Assembly (NCBI GenBank): GCA_963965975.1
Contig: OZ014412.1
Location: 7,316,708 to 7,380,707 of the forward strand
From: Xestospongia bergquistia
Lineage: Eukaryota > Porifera > Demospongiae > Haplosclerida > Petrosiidae
Reading direction: 5' to 3'
DNA length: 64,000 nucleotides
Part shown: positions 17,335-29,285 of the stretch, piece by piece
Position numbering within the stretch: the stretch's first letter is position 1
Layout of the letters: every line of letters begins with the position of its first letter
Made by a program: the position numbers and the translations under genes
Notes under the pieces: model-generated
Database searches by the model: none
What the model was told of the DNA's origin: nothing
Seen by the model: only the letters and a program-made list of their open reading frames with translations

Positions 17335-19680
17335 ATGGATTCACTTGATCTCAGTAATGAAGCTAAATATCCATGGCAGCACACGTACAAAACTAGTGTC
17401 TTCTATGACAAAAAGACCACAATTCGTGGAATAGTAGGAACAGCATGTGTATTCTCAATGATTGGTTCTCTACTGATCATTCTCTCATACTTGTTTGCCA
17501 AGCAACTCCGTACACAAACTAGAAAGATCCTGTTGCATCTTTCATTGATGGATTTTGGTACAGCTTTGGCTAACTTTATAGGTCTTACAGTATATTTTGA
17601 CAAATACTACATTGAAGCAGAGCAAGAAAAACATAATTTTTTGGAAGACCATCTACCTTCTAAAGCAGTTCAGTATTCCTGTATTGGAGATGCTTTTGTC
17701 GCTGTTTATTGCACTAACAGTTCAGTTCTGTGGACCATCTCAATGGCAGTTTATCTTCATTTTCGCATTGTCAGCCACTCTCAACGCAGTGAGAAATTCT
17801 ACCAATATCTACTTTATATTTTCTATGTATTTAACTATGGATTTCCATTACTGATATCACTGTGGATGGTGTTCACAGATAAACTTGGTTTTGCACCTTG
17901 GGACTCATCAGGTTGGTGTAGTATTATTGTTGAAATCCCACCTCATGGAGTAAAAATTGACAGAATAGCGTCTTTTTTTGGATCAGATCTTTGGATATTA
18001 ATTACTATTGTTATCATTCCTCCTCTATACCTCTCCATCAAGATTCATGCTAAAAGACAATTGGTTAGTATATTTTGTCAATGTATATACAAGTGTCTGT
18101 AAAATGAGCACTTATATTTGTTGTAAGAAGTGATATATCACAAAAAGAGGTTGTTAATAGAAGATACTAAAGGATCAGGGAATTCAAATTATGTAAGCAA
18201 AACAAAAGAGGTGTAATTTAGTGGCGGGTTATGCATGCCTGGATATTGGGCTTGGCAAGTACCTCATAATACATTATTAGACTTTTAAAATTAATTTATA
18301 AACATAATCATAAACTTTATTGTCTTTTTATTTAGTCTGCAGTCATGAAAGAAGTCAGTTCTAATGCTAAACTTCGTGCTAAATTGTATTCAATTGATTT
18401 CAAGTTCACGGCTATTCCACTTGTATTTATTCTATTGAGAATATGGTCACTTATCATTTCAATAGTATATGACTATGCTCATGTCAGTGAAGATAAAATA
18501 CCAAATTGGGTAGAGTATATACTGCTCTACTTATCAGTGAGTTTTATCAATTAATGTAGTTATTGCAAGCCATGTTAATGGTACATTGATCATAGACTAC
18601 AGTCTGGTTTGGGTCAATGTTGTATATATTATACATCTGTTCTTTACTAAAATTGAAATAGTAAATAGCTGACAATGTAACAAAGTCCTTTGTAATTATA
18701 GTAAATATTATTATAAGGTACGCAGTTATAGTTGTGACAATAATGTTAGCTTAAACTGTCATGTAGTACTACTAACTAGGCACTATTTACAATAACAATA
18801 TATATACCATAAATGCTACGTGTCTGCATATAACTAGCTGGCTTAAGCCAGGATTGTAGCAAAGTTGCACTTAACTTAGTGATTATTAGATGCATATGTT
18901 CATGCATGTAAACGTGTCATAAAATAATGTTCACCATGTCCTAACCTCTGTTCTAACAATAGTAACCCCATGCCAAACAAGATCCATGGCCAGTAAGAAA
19001 TTTATGCTTCGCCATGCAATGTTAATATCTAGAGGATATGGCAAAGTATATGCACTGTATAGAGACTTATAGTCACTAATAATAATAACTCGCTAAATAC
19101 TTCTGAATTTTTGAGGAAAAAGTTCAAACAAAATGTCTAAAATATTGGGCAAACATTACAAAGTCAATATTCATGAACTTACACAGTATACTATACTCTA
19201 GAGTATAGTATACTGTGTAAGTTCATGAATATTGCAAAAATATTTTACCTTGAAAATAACCCACTATAATAATAAAATCCATCTTGCCATATATGGCAAG
19301 ATAGTTAATTAATTAATGTTAGTTAATTAATGATCTATTAACAAGTTAGTTAATTAATGATCTATTGATTCAGCTCTTGTTATTTCACAAGAAGATTGCA
19401 TTGAATAACATATATTTGTTTTCCATAGGGCATTGGTGATTCTGGTCAAGGAGCAGCTAATGGCATCATTTTTGTTATCTTCACACAAAAAGTTCGAGAG
19501 ATTTTCTTTAAAAAATGTTGTAGAAAAGATCCAGAAACACTCGAAGAATCAAGTGATTACTTTAGTATTAAAAATAAAAACTCTTTTGAGGATTCACCAT
19601 TAATATCAACATCAACAAACTCTCCTCTTCACAAATATGAATCAGGTGGTAAAACATTATATATAATACAAAGCCATTAA
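17335..19680 (+). CDS. GPR157-like seven-transmembrane receptor 5 (3 exons, 393 aa)
   Basis: Exons 17335-18063, 18336-18536, 19429-19680 (sum 1182 nt, phase-0 introns). Near-identical paralogue of the gene at 26936, with exactly equal exon lengths. Membrane segments: TM1 VFSMIGSLLIILSYLF, TM2 LLHLSLMDFGTALANF, TM3 SSVLWTISMAVYLHF, TM4 NYGFPLLISLWMV, loop 2 APWDSSGWCSIIV, TM6 FTAIPLVFILLRIW, TM7 GIGDSGQGAANGIIFV. Differences from the paralogue concentrate in the N-terminus, the first extracellular loop (EQEKHNFLEDHL) and loop 2 (EIPPHGVKIDRI). Intron 2 (892 bp) holds a 70-bp perfect palindrome. The tail ends GGKTLYIIQSH. Confidence 0.9.
19165..19234. repeat. 70-bp perfect palindrome in receptor 5 intron 2
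   Basis: The left arm starts CAATATTCATGAACTTACAC and is mirrored base for base on the right with no spacer; the centre is between 19199 and 19200 (CTCT/AGAG). A second, 22-bp perfect palindrome (ATCTTGCCATA and its complement) lies at 19281-19302. Neither is found in the matching intron of receptor 6. Confidence 0.95.
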
Positions 19681-19899
19681 TATTATTGTTTGTGATGATT
19701 TTGTTTGTGTTTGAGTATGATATATATAGCAGTTTCATAAAATTATCCTGTCTACCAGTATATGTTTGTACTGTCTGTTTTATTTTTGAGATCACTACAA
19801 GGAATTATATACTTGCTGCTTTTAATAAGTGTATTGTATTTTCTATGTAAGAGATCTTTGTAAAAATAATTACCACACACCAATTATACAACAGAAACA

Positions 19900-20440
19900 T
19901 TTCTTCATCATACCAGTGATATCTGTCAGATATATGAGGTTATGAGTTATTGTTCTTGTTGTAAATTGAAAGATAAGTTTCAAATCATAGACCTATACTA
20001 TGAAATAAAAAAATACTAGATAAATACACAAATAAATTTTAAAAAAAACATTTGTTTTTATCAATAACTGCTCCTCCACTGCCAGGAAATTTGGTAGCTG
20101 AGCCATATTATGGGCGTGTGTGTGCAACATAACTCATTGTTATGTGACATTTCTGTACAAATCATATACAAAGTATTATTTAGTATATGGTTTGTACAGA
20201 AAGGTTAAAATTGTTTATTTTGCAACTACTATAGTTGTAGTAAAAGGTGGCATAATTAATGTACCATGGGTATAATTTTAAAATGGTACTACCATTTAAA
20301 TCTTAAATCCTATCTCAATCATATGCATCAAGTTGTACTCTCAGTATACAAGTTTCTAACAACACATAGTAAGAGCAGTGAATCTTTGATGATCTACTTT
20401 GAGGTCACCAATGACGTAAATCTACACGAAGTCAAAAGTG
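19900..20440 (-). pseudogene. Relic of the 3' exons of the glucuronokinase gene
   Basis: Similar on the minus strand to the last four exons of the gene at 29286-35559. The block near 20057-20110 reads GSATKFPGSGGAVI, as in exon 25. The 19930-19970 stretch matches the stop region, and 20300-20440 matches exons 24 and 23 (for example the ATGACGTAAATCTAC segment against ATGACGCAAGTCTAC). The order is collinear with the real gene and follows receptor 5 just as the real exons follow receptor 6. No upstream exons are present, so it cannot encode the enzyme. Confidence 0.75.
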
Positions 20441-20485
20441 TTAATTAAGATGTGTATTAATATATATGAAAGTGAAATCAAATGA

Positions 20486-20770
20486 GTTGACATGTTATAG
20501 TCAAACAACGCCACAAAATAGTCTTTACTTTTGATACACTATTGTCCAAATCCATACAGACTGAAACTCAGTCTCTGTGACAGCAAGACACTCAAAACAA
20601 ATACTGATTCATGTATGCTCAAACTATGTTTGTAGAATAAAGTTAAAGCCATGCATATTTTAATATTACAACCTCCTTGTATCACCAACACAACTAGCAA
20701 TTACTATGTTAGTGGTGTCCTCCAGTGTCTGATGAACCACCCTATTTTTTAGAATTCCTTTAATCAACTA
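20486..20770 (-). pseudogene. Decayed GPR157-like receptor fragment A
   Basis: Plus-strand text at 20490-20600 aligns with the complement of receptor 4 around its loop 2 and TM5 (for example ATACAGACTGAAACTCAGTCT against ATATGGACTGAAACCCAATCT). Near 20690-20755 the minus strand gives a TM2-like VHQTL..NIVIASCVGD. TM3 and TM4 are not recognisable and the frame is broken. Confidence 0.55.
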
Positions 20771-23304
20771 GCAAACATGCATGTTGTGAATGTACAAAGT
20801 CAGGTATTCAAATTAATGCAAACTTATGTGGTCACATAGGAGTATGTTTACTGAAGGTATTACTAAACTTATACAGGATGTACAGATATAGCAGTGGTAC
20901 AACAACACTTTTAATTAATTAATACAATTGTTTTTATAAACTGAATGAGGAACTCATAATATTGTTGTTATTGTTTTAGATGCTCTTGGCTAAACTGTTG
21001 TCTTTAAAAAATAAATAATTATAATTATATTAATTCTTGCAATACAAAAGTAACAGAAATCACAATAAATTGCAGATGTACTAATATAGTCATCCTAAAA
21101 TATGACATCATTTTCTTTGTTAAATATAGTTGTATTAATTATAATGATAGATAGGAACCATCTGATTTGGTAGAGTCTTTTGTGGCTACTTTTGATATAG
21201 GAACAGCTGTTGACTGACTAGCTATAACTTAATTAATTATGGCAAACAATTAAAAGTTTGGGTTCAAGCTAAATATATTAAACCTGTTATAAGTAAAGTT
21301 TGTTAATAAACTATCTTTATGACAACAATTATATTTAACTAGTTTACCACAGTCTGAAATCTGATTGGTTAGTATTTGTTCTTTTAAAAGGCGCAAATGT
21401 GGCATTGAACTAACCAATAAGATTTCTCGATTTCTGATAAAGGATCATATATTGTGCTTATCAAAGTTGTTATTGCTCCTAAAGACAATGTAGTTACTGG
21501 TAAGTCTGGTTTGTCTGATTACTGCGCATGCCCAGTAGAAAACCCGGGAAAAACGTGGTATAAAAACTGCATATCTGCACTAGTGTCTCGTTTTTCTGAC
21601 TGGACAACTGACCATTACCCTGGAATGCAGAGAGAATTCCCCGTTCCTCTATCTTCTTGAGCGAATCCAGCTATTTGGCAACCATATATACGAGACAACA
21701 ATGTCGTTTTATTGTATGCTATACCAAATGGACTGTGTAGCACTTATGTGAATTCAAGTTTAAAGACAGAGACAGTCAAGTAAGTTTCTTTTCCATATAT
21801 CTCTATATCCCACTACATATAACCACTACTTTTGATTTTTACACAACACTTGTTAGTTTAGTAACCAGCTTTACTCTTCTAGTATACATAGCCTTCATTT
21901 CTGAACAACTAACACTATAGCTACTATAACCTTCCTTACTGAATAAATAGCTGGTTTAAAGTAACTAGTCTTCCTGACATTCTATACAGTTGTAATCACT
22001 TGCAACAACCAGCTTTCCTTGTTGAACAAAGTTTTATTATAAGCATGTACTGGTAGCTTCCCTTCTAACCACTTTAGTTATAGACCTGACATATCATCAT
22101 GTTCTTATTCTTCAGTATTTTATAAGTTTTCTTTTTATTTTGTAGAATTAAACACAACTCTCTCTGCAAGTTAACTGTTAACTGTCTGTCATCTCTGTCA
22201 TTGCTATATTGTGAACTGGTTGTTAGTACTCTGTTATATGGACTGGATGTTGTATTAATTATGGTAATCTGTAAGTCTGTTCATGTATGTAGTGTACACT
22301 GTCTCATGTATTGGGTAGTTGCATGATGGACAACATACATATGATGGACTAAAGTGAAGACTTGCATGCTAACGGCACATGACAATATAGACTTCCATCT
22401 CCCTATGTTCTGTTACAAGTCCATTTGTTGATATACCGCTGTATCTAAGGGATTTGTTTGTGCTTAGTTGGGTTATCACTGTGTGTTCGCTTCGGTAGGA
22501 GTCATTTCTGGCCCACAGCTTGGCTTTGACTCTGACGGTATCTGGGCAATCTAGTTTTTGTAGACTGGGCCATCTAGTTTTTGTAGACTGGGTCATCTAG
22601 TTTTTGATAGGAGTGCATGATCAACAAGGTATCATATGCTCCTAGTTTTCTTAGGTCCAGATAATTGATAAATTTTGAGCATATAGGCTAGTTTTTTTGT
22701 GGCCCAGCTACTTTTTCCCCAGCTTTTTCTGGGCTACCTAAGTTTTACCCAGCTTTACTGGGTCTAGTTTTTCCCCAGCTTTTACTGGGTGTATTATGTC
22801 CACATTCACCACTGTATTTTTATTATTTTTTTTGTTGTTGGTAACATTGTTGCTTGTCTTGTCTTGCTTGTCTTCCTTCAAAACTGTGAGTTACCTTGTC
22901 TTTTTGTTTAGTAACTGTACGTTATGTGACAGTAACTGTACTACTACATTCTATAACAGAACTAGGCACTAATACAGTTCATTATAAGGAGATGGAAGTC
23001 CTAATATATAATGTATTGTAGAAGCTAGTTTACCTCAGCGCAAGAAGACTAGCTTCTATTGTTCTATATGTGTATTGCTGCATTGCAATGCAAGCTGCTT
23101 TCATAGTTTCGAGACATTCTTCAAGCAAGCTTTTCTGATATTTGCTTCTGAATTGGGCTAGTATATTAATGATCACTGCATGAGTCTTCAAATCAGCTTT
23201 GTAAATATTCAGAGCAGTCAAAATTAGTTTGAAATATTTGGGATCAATTTCAGAGCTTTTGAGTACATTTGAAGTTGTTTCAAAACACAAAGACAGGTTT
23301 TATA
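20771..23304. other. Accessory stretch without a supported gene
   Basis: No coding region is supported. Contents: AT-rich sequence to 21340; a promoter-like island 21350-21790 with inverted CCAAT boxes, GCGCATGC and TATAAAAA; short direct repeats of CATCTAGTTTTTGTAGACTGG at 22550-22610; and a cluster of CCCAGCTTT/ACTGGG inverted motifs at 22690-22800. An 86-codon open frame on the minus strand (23030-23290) starts with TTG and matches nothing I recognise. Confidence 0.4.
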
Positions 23305-23785
23305 TCGGGCCTTAAAGACAGCTTTCAAATGTTGTGACATTTCAAAATCAAGCATTAATTAAAATAAAGACAGCTTCGTACATTGAAGACAGCATCCAGG
23401 AATCAGGCTTTAAAAACAGCTTTTCATAACCGGGCATTATCATAAAATTGGATATTAAAGACAGCTTTGGACCTTAAAGACAGCTTCTGAAAATGGGCCT
23501 CAAAGACAGCTTTCAAATTATATGATGTTACGTTATTTAAAGCAAAATGCAATGTAATTAACGTTTTAATAATGGCGGATTTTCCTTTTTAAAAAAGACA
23601 GTTTTTGAACTGAGCATTGTTTTGTTCATGACAGCTTCAAGACGGCTTAATGTTGCATTGTGAGTGCTTTTAATTTTTTTTCTAATTCTCTAAAATATTT
23701 GGAGTTGGACAAGACAGCTTCAGTCAAAGCATTGACAAATAAGCTTATTTTATATATTTAACACACACAGCCTTTAAAGACAGCT
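23305..23785. repeat. Clustered AAAGACAGCTT motif
   Basis: About 11-12 scattered copies of AAAGACAGCTT or one-base variants lie within 480 bp, at irregular spacing of 15-100 bp. Arrangement in clusters without fixed period resembles the subterminal repeats of some DNA transposons, but no terminal inverted repeat was identified. Confidence 0.7.
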
Positions 23786-23989
23786 AGTTTATAACATTCA
23801 TAGTTTAATTAGCTTACTTCAATCTTCAAGCTTTATTTGCTAGTTTTGTACATTATCAGTGGAAACAGAGAAGTAAGTTAAATACTTTAATGTATTCTTG
23901 TCATTATACAACTCACAATGCCAATATTGGATCAAGTATTGTGATACATAGTAAGTTTTTACAATATCTTTTCTAGCATCATAATTGAA

Positions 23990-25615
23990 TCAAGAACTCC
24001 AGTGTTTGGTAAGTAACTTCTTAACAATATCTTTTCTAGTGTCAGTATTGGATCAAGAACTCCAGTTTGTAGCTGTAAGTTCTTAACAATATCTTCTCTA
24101 GTGTCAACATTGGATCAAGAACTCCAGTTTGTAGCAGTAAGTTCTTAACAATATCTTCTCTTGTGTCAACATTGGATCAAGAACTCCAATTTGTAGCTGT
24201 AAGTTCTTAACAATATCTTCTCTAGTGTCAACATTGGATCAAGAACTCCAGTTTGTTGCAGTAAGTTCTTAACAATATCTTCTCTTGTGTCAACATTGAT
24301 CAAGAACTCCAGTTTGTAGCAGTAAGTTCTTAACAATACCTTCTCTAGTGTCAACATTGGATCAAGAACTCCAGTTTGTAGCTGTAAGTTCTTAACAATA
24401 TCTTCTCTAGAGTCAACAATGGATCAAGAACTCCAGTTTGTAGCAGTAAGTTCTTATCAATATCTTCTCTTGTGTCAACATTGATCAAGAACTCCAGTTT
24501 GTAGCAGTAAGTTCTTAACAATACCTTCTCTAGTGTCAACATTGGATCAAGAACTCCAGTTTGTAGCTGTAAGTTCTTAACAATATCTTCTCTAGAGTCA
24601 ACAATGGATCAAGAACTCCAGTTTGTAGCAGTAAGTTCTTATCAATATCTTCTCTAGTGTCAACATTGGATCAAGAACTCCAGTTTGTAGCAGTAAGTTC
24701 TTATCAATATCTTCTCTAGTGTCAACATTGGATCAAGAACTCCAGTTTGTAGCAGTAAGTTCTTAACAATATCTTCTCTTGTATCAACATTGGATCAAGA
24801 ACTCCAGTTTGTAGCTGTAAGTTCTTAACAATATCTTCTCTAGTGTTGACATTGGATCAAGAACTCCAGTTTGTATAGCTGTAAGTTCTTAACAATATCT
24901 TCTCTAGAGTCAACATTGGATCAAGAACTCCAGTTTGTAGCAGTAAGTTCTTATCAATATCTTCTCTTGTGTCAACATTGGATCAAGAACTCCAGTTTGT
25001 AGCAGTAAGTTCTTAACAATATCTTCTCTAGTGTCAACATTGGATCAAGAACTCCAGTTTGTAGCAGTAAGTTCTTAACAATATCTTCTCTTGTGTCAAC
25101 ATTGATCAAGAACTCCAGTTTGTAGCAGTAAGTTCTTAACAATACCTTCTCTAGTGTCAACATTGGATCAAGAACTCCAGTTTGTATAGCTGTAAGTTCT
25201 TAACAATATCTTCTCTAGAGTCAACATTGGATCAAGAACTCCAGTTTGTAGCAGTAAGTTCTTATCAATATCTTCTCTAGTGTCAACATTGGATCAAGAG
25301 CTCCAGTTTGTAGCAGTAAGTTCTTAACAATATCTTCTCTTGTGTCAACATTGGATCAAGAACTCCAGTTTGTAGCAGTAAGTTCTTAACAATATCTTCT
25401 CTAGTGTCGACATTGGATCAAGAACTCCAGTTTGTAGCAGTAAGTTCTTAACCATATCTTCTCTAGTGTCAACATTGGATCAAGAACTCCAGTTTGTAGC
25501 AGTAAGTTCTTAACAATATCTTCTCTAGTGTCAACATTGATCAAGAACTCCAGTTTGTAGCAGTAAGTTCTTAACCATACCTTCTCTAGTGTCAACATTG
25601 GATCAAGAACTCTGA
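23990..25615. repeat. 62-bp minisatellite, about 26 copies
   Basis: Highly uniform head-to-tail repeat. A unit starts AAGTTCTTAACAATATCTTC, continues with a TCTAGTGTCAACATTGGATC-type middle and ends with AAGAACTCCAGTTTGTAGC plus AGT. Some units are 61 bp (ATTGATC) or 64 bp (TTTGTATAGC). Each unit pairs AAGAACT with the next AGTTCTT, giving a 7-bp stem and a roughly 16-nt loop. Several 63-codon open frames on the minus strand are products of the repeat (three units = 186 nt) and not genes. Confidence 0.95.
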
Positions 25616-26539
25616 AAGAACCAACCTGTATTTCCAATCATGTCTTAATTTTTTTCTTCCTTTCTCTCTCTCTCTCCAAAAGATTAGATCCAAAAGTCTT
25701 CATATTTTGTCAAGTACATTATTGTTAATTTTCTTTTCTCTTTCCCAACAGTGTGGGCAACAATGTAGTACTACCTCCACGTGGTGTTGCCTGGGGTCTC
25801 AATAGTTCTTGTTAAGAACTTTTGTGATGCTAAATGTACTACATCAAATCCATCAATAATTGTTCTCATGTCTTGTAACTTCATTTATTTTCCTTTTTTA
25901 ATAGATTTAAACACATCTGTAATGCTATTGAAGACTCTATAATGTTCCTTAACAATCTAGTTCTGAGTACCGTCATTTACATTGGATCACCTTTGACTGT
26001 TACATCATTCCATGTCTAGTAACTGTATTCCATTTTTTTTCAAACTTTTGTTTAATTTATTTTATTTGTTTAAGTTTTAAAAAAACATTTCAAAATCAAT
26101 TAGCTTTTAAGATAATTAAAATGGGAAGGTTCGAAATATGGCTAGTTCTAAGATAGATAGAGACAGAGTCAGACAAATAGTGTTGATAGTCTTAATGTAC
26201 CTTATATGTACTATTCCAAAACTAAGTGCAATACTTGATAACTACATTTGACAACTCTGTAATACTGAGCATGACACTAAATAGTATAGTTGTCTGCTTG
26301 TGTCAAAATATTTGTTTTATTGTGTTAATTTCATATTACTAATGTAAAGTATCATTGTCTCTTTTTTATGTTACAACAAATAAAAATCCTTATCTATCAA
26401 TCCACAACATGTAACTTCTGCTTACATAAGTGAATGCAATAAAACTTAAAAGAAGGGGTTATAAATTTGGATAACCTTAATAGCTGTGTATTTGATGGGA
26501 CTTACTACATCATATAAAACATATCAAATGTACTATAAA
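25616..26539. other. Non-coding stretch after the minisatellite
   Basis: AT-rich with a CT-rich patch (25645-25675) and a palindrome GTTCTTGTTAAGAAC near 25806-25820 that echoes the minisatellite arms. The TAACAATCTAGTTCTG-like text at 25950 may be a degenerate unit. No gene seen. Confidence 0.45.
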
Positions 26540-26810
26540 TTACAGACAGTTGATCCAAAAATCAAACTGTGGATGCATAGGATATCACGAGTGAAAAAGC
26601 TTGACTTTTACAATTGAATATTATCATCACTGAAAGATAAGGCCATGGTGACCAAGATCGGTGAAGGCAAACAATAGGGTGATCCCAAAGTGGTCTTAGC
26701 TGCATTTGTTAAAGTTGATGCCTGCTGCAACCAAATTAGATATGGCAATCCCCCTATAATGGCAGGATAGCCCAGGGTAGACAAACAATTTTAATAAGAT
26801 AAGAGTTAAG
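26540..26810 (-). pseudogene. Decayed GPR157-like receptor fragment B
   Basis: Aligns with the complement of receptor 4 exon 1. ACAGTTGATCCAAAAATC matches the TM3 segment, TTGATGCCTGCTGCAACCAAATTAGATATGGCAAT matches TM2, and GCCCAGGGTAGACAAACA matches TM1. The reading frame is broken. It sits head to head with receptor 6, the position receptor 4 holds relative to receptor 5, which indicates that a receptor pair was duplicated and one member decayed. Confidence 0.65.
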
Positions 26811-26935
26811 AAAGCCATAGAGCGCGATAGACGCGGTCACATCCAGCTTAGGTAGGCGTGTTAATCAGGTTACACAATGAATTAAATGAATACTAATTGT
26901 AATATTAGTGCAAGGTCACAGAAGAAAAAGGAATC

Positions 26936-29018
26936 ATGGATTTGTCTCATCTCCCTGATAAAGCTCAAATTCCATGGCAGCACACGTACAAAACTAGTGT
27001 CTTCTATGACAAAAAGACCACAATTCGTGGAATAGTAGGAACAGCATGTGTATTCTCAATGATTGGTTCTCTACTGATCATTCTCTCATATTTGTTTGCC
27101 AAGCAACTCCGTACACAGACTAGAAAGATCCTGTTGCATCTTTCATTGATGGATTTTGGTACAGCTTTGGCTAACTTTGTAGGTCTTACAGTATATTTTG
27201 ACAAATACTACATTGAAGCACTGCAAGGCTATGAAGATGATATGGCTGACCATCTACCTTCTAAAGCAGTTCGATATTCCTGTATTGGAGATGCCTTTGT
27301 GTCTGTTTTTTGCACTAACAGTTCAGTTCTGTGGACCATCTCAATGGCAGTTTATCTTCATTTTCGCATTGTCAGCCACTCTCAACGCAGTGAAAAATTC
27401 TACCAATATCTACTTTACATTTTCTATGTATTTAACTATGGATTTCCATTACTGATATCACTGTGGATGGTGTTCACAGATAAACTTGGTTTTTCACCTT
27501 GGGACTCATCAGGTTGGTGTACTATTATTGTAGAAAAGCCACCTTTTGGAGAAACAACTGACAAAATAGCATCTTTTTTTGGATCAGATCTTTGGATTTT
27601 GATTACTATTACCATTATTCCTCCTCTATACCTCTCCATCAAGATTCATGCTAAAAGGCAATTGGTTAGTATATTTTTGTTAATGCATTAACAAATGTTA
27701 TTACAATTAAATGCACATAGTTGTGGTATCATATGATCTGTAGTGATCATAGTCTTGTCAGTATATAAACTCCCAATACCCACAAAACGCATGTAACACA
27801 CCTCTAAACCACCTCTCTTTACTACACCTGTAGTATGGTTACAACTGAATATATATAACGTTATCTCCTTGTCCACACTAACAATTAAGGAAATATACAT
27901 GTGATATATACTACAATGGCTCACCTGAATGGTTAGGTCAGCACTATACTCAATACATGTATAGGGAAGTATATATTAAGTCTTCAGATTTATACAGCTG
28001 CTTACTAATAGTTTTTGTATCTTCTTCTAAAATGGGTCATAATATTTTATTATCTCCTAATTTATTTAGTCTGCAGTGATGAAAGAAGCTGGTTCTCAAG
28101 CTAAGCTTCGCACTATGTTGTCTTCGATTGATCTCAAGTTAACTGCTATACCACTTGTATTTATTCTATTGAGAATGTGGTCACTTATTATTTCAATAGT
28201 ATACGATTATGTTCATGTCAATGAAAAAATGATACCAAGTTGGGTTGAGTATGTACTTCTCTACTTATCAGTGAGTTTTATGATGTAATGTAGTTGTTGC
28301 AAGACATGTTAATGGCACACAGATCATAAATGCATAATTATTATCATGGAGATAGTGTGATGAAGATCTTTATAATAATATTTTTGTAAGGTGAACTGCA
28401 GAGGTCAGCTAGTTGTGACAGATTAGCATTAGTTACCAATATTAATGTACATTCTGTGTCATGGTCTGTTTGCATGATATCAATCAAACAGGTTCTAGCC
28501 TGAAACATCCAGTTATACTCAACAAAGTGGCTATTGGTACCCACTACATATCTTCCAAAAATAGTAACCCATAGCATGTTCCTATATGCCAGTAAGAAAC
28601 CAGTGGATGTCCATGCTTGGGGGTTGTGGCAAAGTTTATATTTCCCATCAGGCCTGTAATAATACTTACATAGTTTATCTATTGATTCAGTTTTTACAAG
28701 TTGGTGTTATTATTACAGGCTAGGCACAAGATGCACACATGTTGACTAATAACACTTTACCTATAGGGGATTGGTGACTGTGGTCAAGGAGCAGCTAATG
28801 GTATCATTTTTGTTATTTTTACGCAAAAAGTCAGGGAGGTTTTCATCAAAAAATGTTGCAGAAAAGACCTGGAAATATATGATGAATCGACAGATCACTT
28901 TACCATTAGAAACACAAACTCTTTTGAGGATTCACCCTTAATATCAACATCAACAAACTCTCCTCTTCACAAGTATGAATCAGGTGGTAAAACATTATAT
29001 ATAATACAAAGCCATTAA
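26936..29018 (+). CDS. GPR157-like seven-transmembrane receptor 6 (3 exons, 393 aa)
   Basis: Exons 26936-27664, 28070-28270, 28767-29018 (729, 201 and 252 nt, identical in length to receptor 5). The TM1-TM2 coding sequence differs from receptor 5 by very few bases over about 200 nt. Extracellular parts differ more: N-terminus (MDLSHLPDKAQI), loop 1 (LQGYEDDMADHL) and loop 2 (EKPPFGETTDKI). TM7 reads GIGDCGQGAANGIIFV, with Cys in place of Ser. Introns are not conserved with receptor 5 apart from splice-proximal bases. It converges on the glucuronokinase gene (267 bp between stop codons). Confidence 0.9.
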
Positions 29019-29285
29019 AATTTGTAACGATTTTAGTTTTTATGGATTTTTGTAATATAGCTGTTGTATAGAGTTATGTGACATATGATTATAATTGTCT
29101 AGTTGTTTTATTTTTTTGAGCTCACTTAAAAAAGAATCATGTATACATTTGGTGCTTCTCAATAAATTGTACAATTCTTTCTACAAGAAAACTTTGTAAA
29201 AATAAAATTTACACATATTAATCACACAACATTCTAGTTACTTTATCATACCAATGATATCCTGTGAAACAAATATGATTTTGAG

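Noticed and set aside
21350..22900. LTR retrotransposon
   Set aside because: Promoter-like elements are present, but I found no paired long terminal repeats, primer-binding site, or gag/pol coding sequence in the window.
23030..23290. 86-codon minus-strand frame
   Set aside because: It begins with TTG, has no recognisable domain and no supporting splice context. It might be an old transposon fragment but this cannot be shown.
23990..25615. CRISPR-like array
   Set aside because: Units are directly adjacent 62-mers with no unique spacers, in a eukaryotic genome with spliced genes.
24166..25637. Several nearly identical 63-78-codon minus-strand frames
   Set aside because: Three 62-bp units equal 186 nt, so each array stretch gives the same 62-codon frame until a stop. 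They are minisatellite artefacts.
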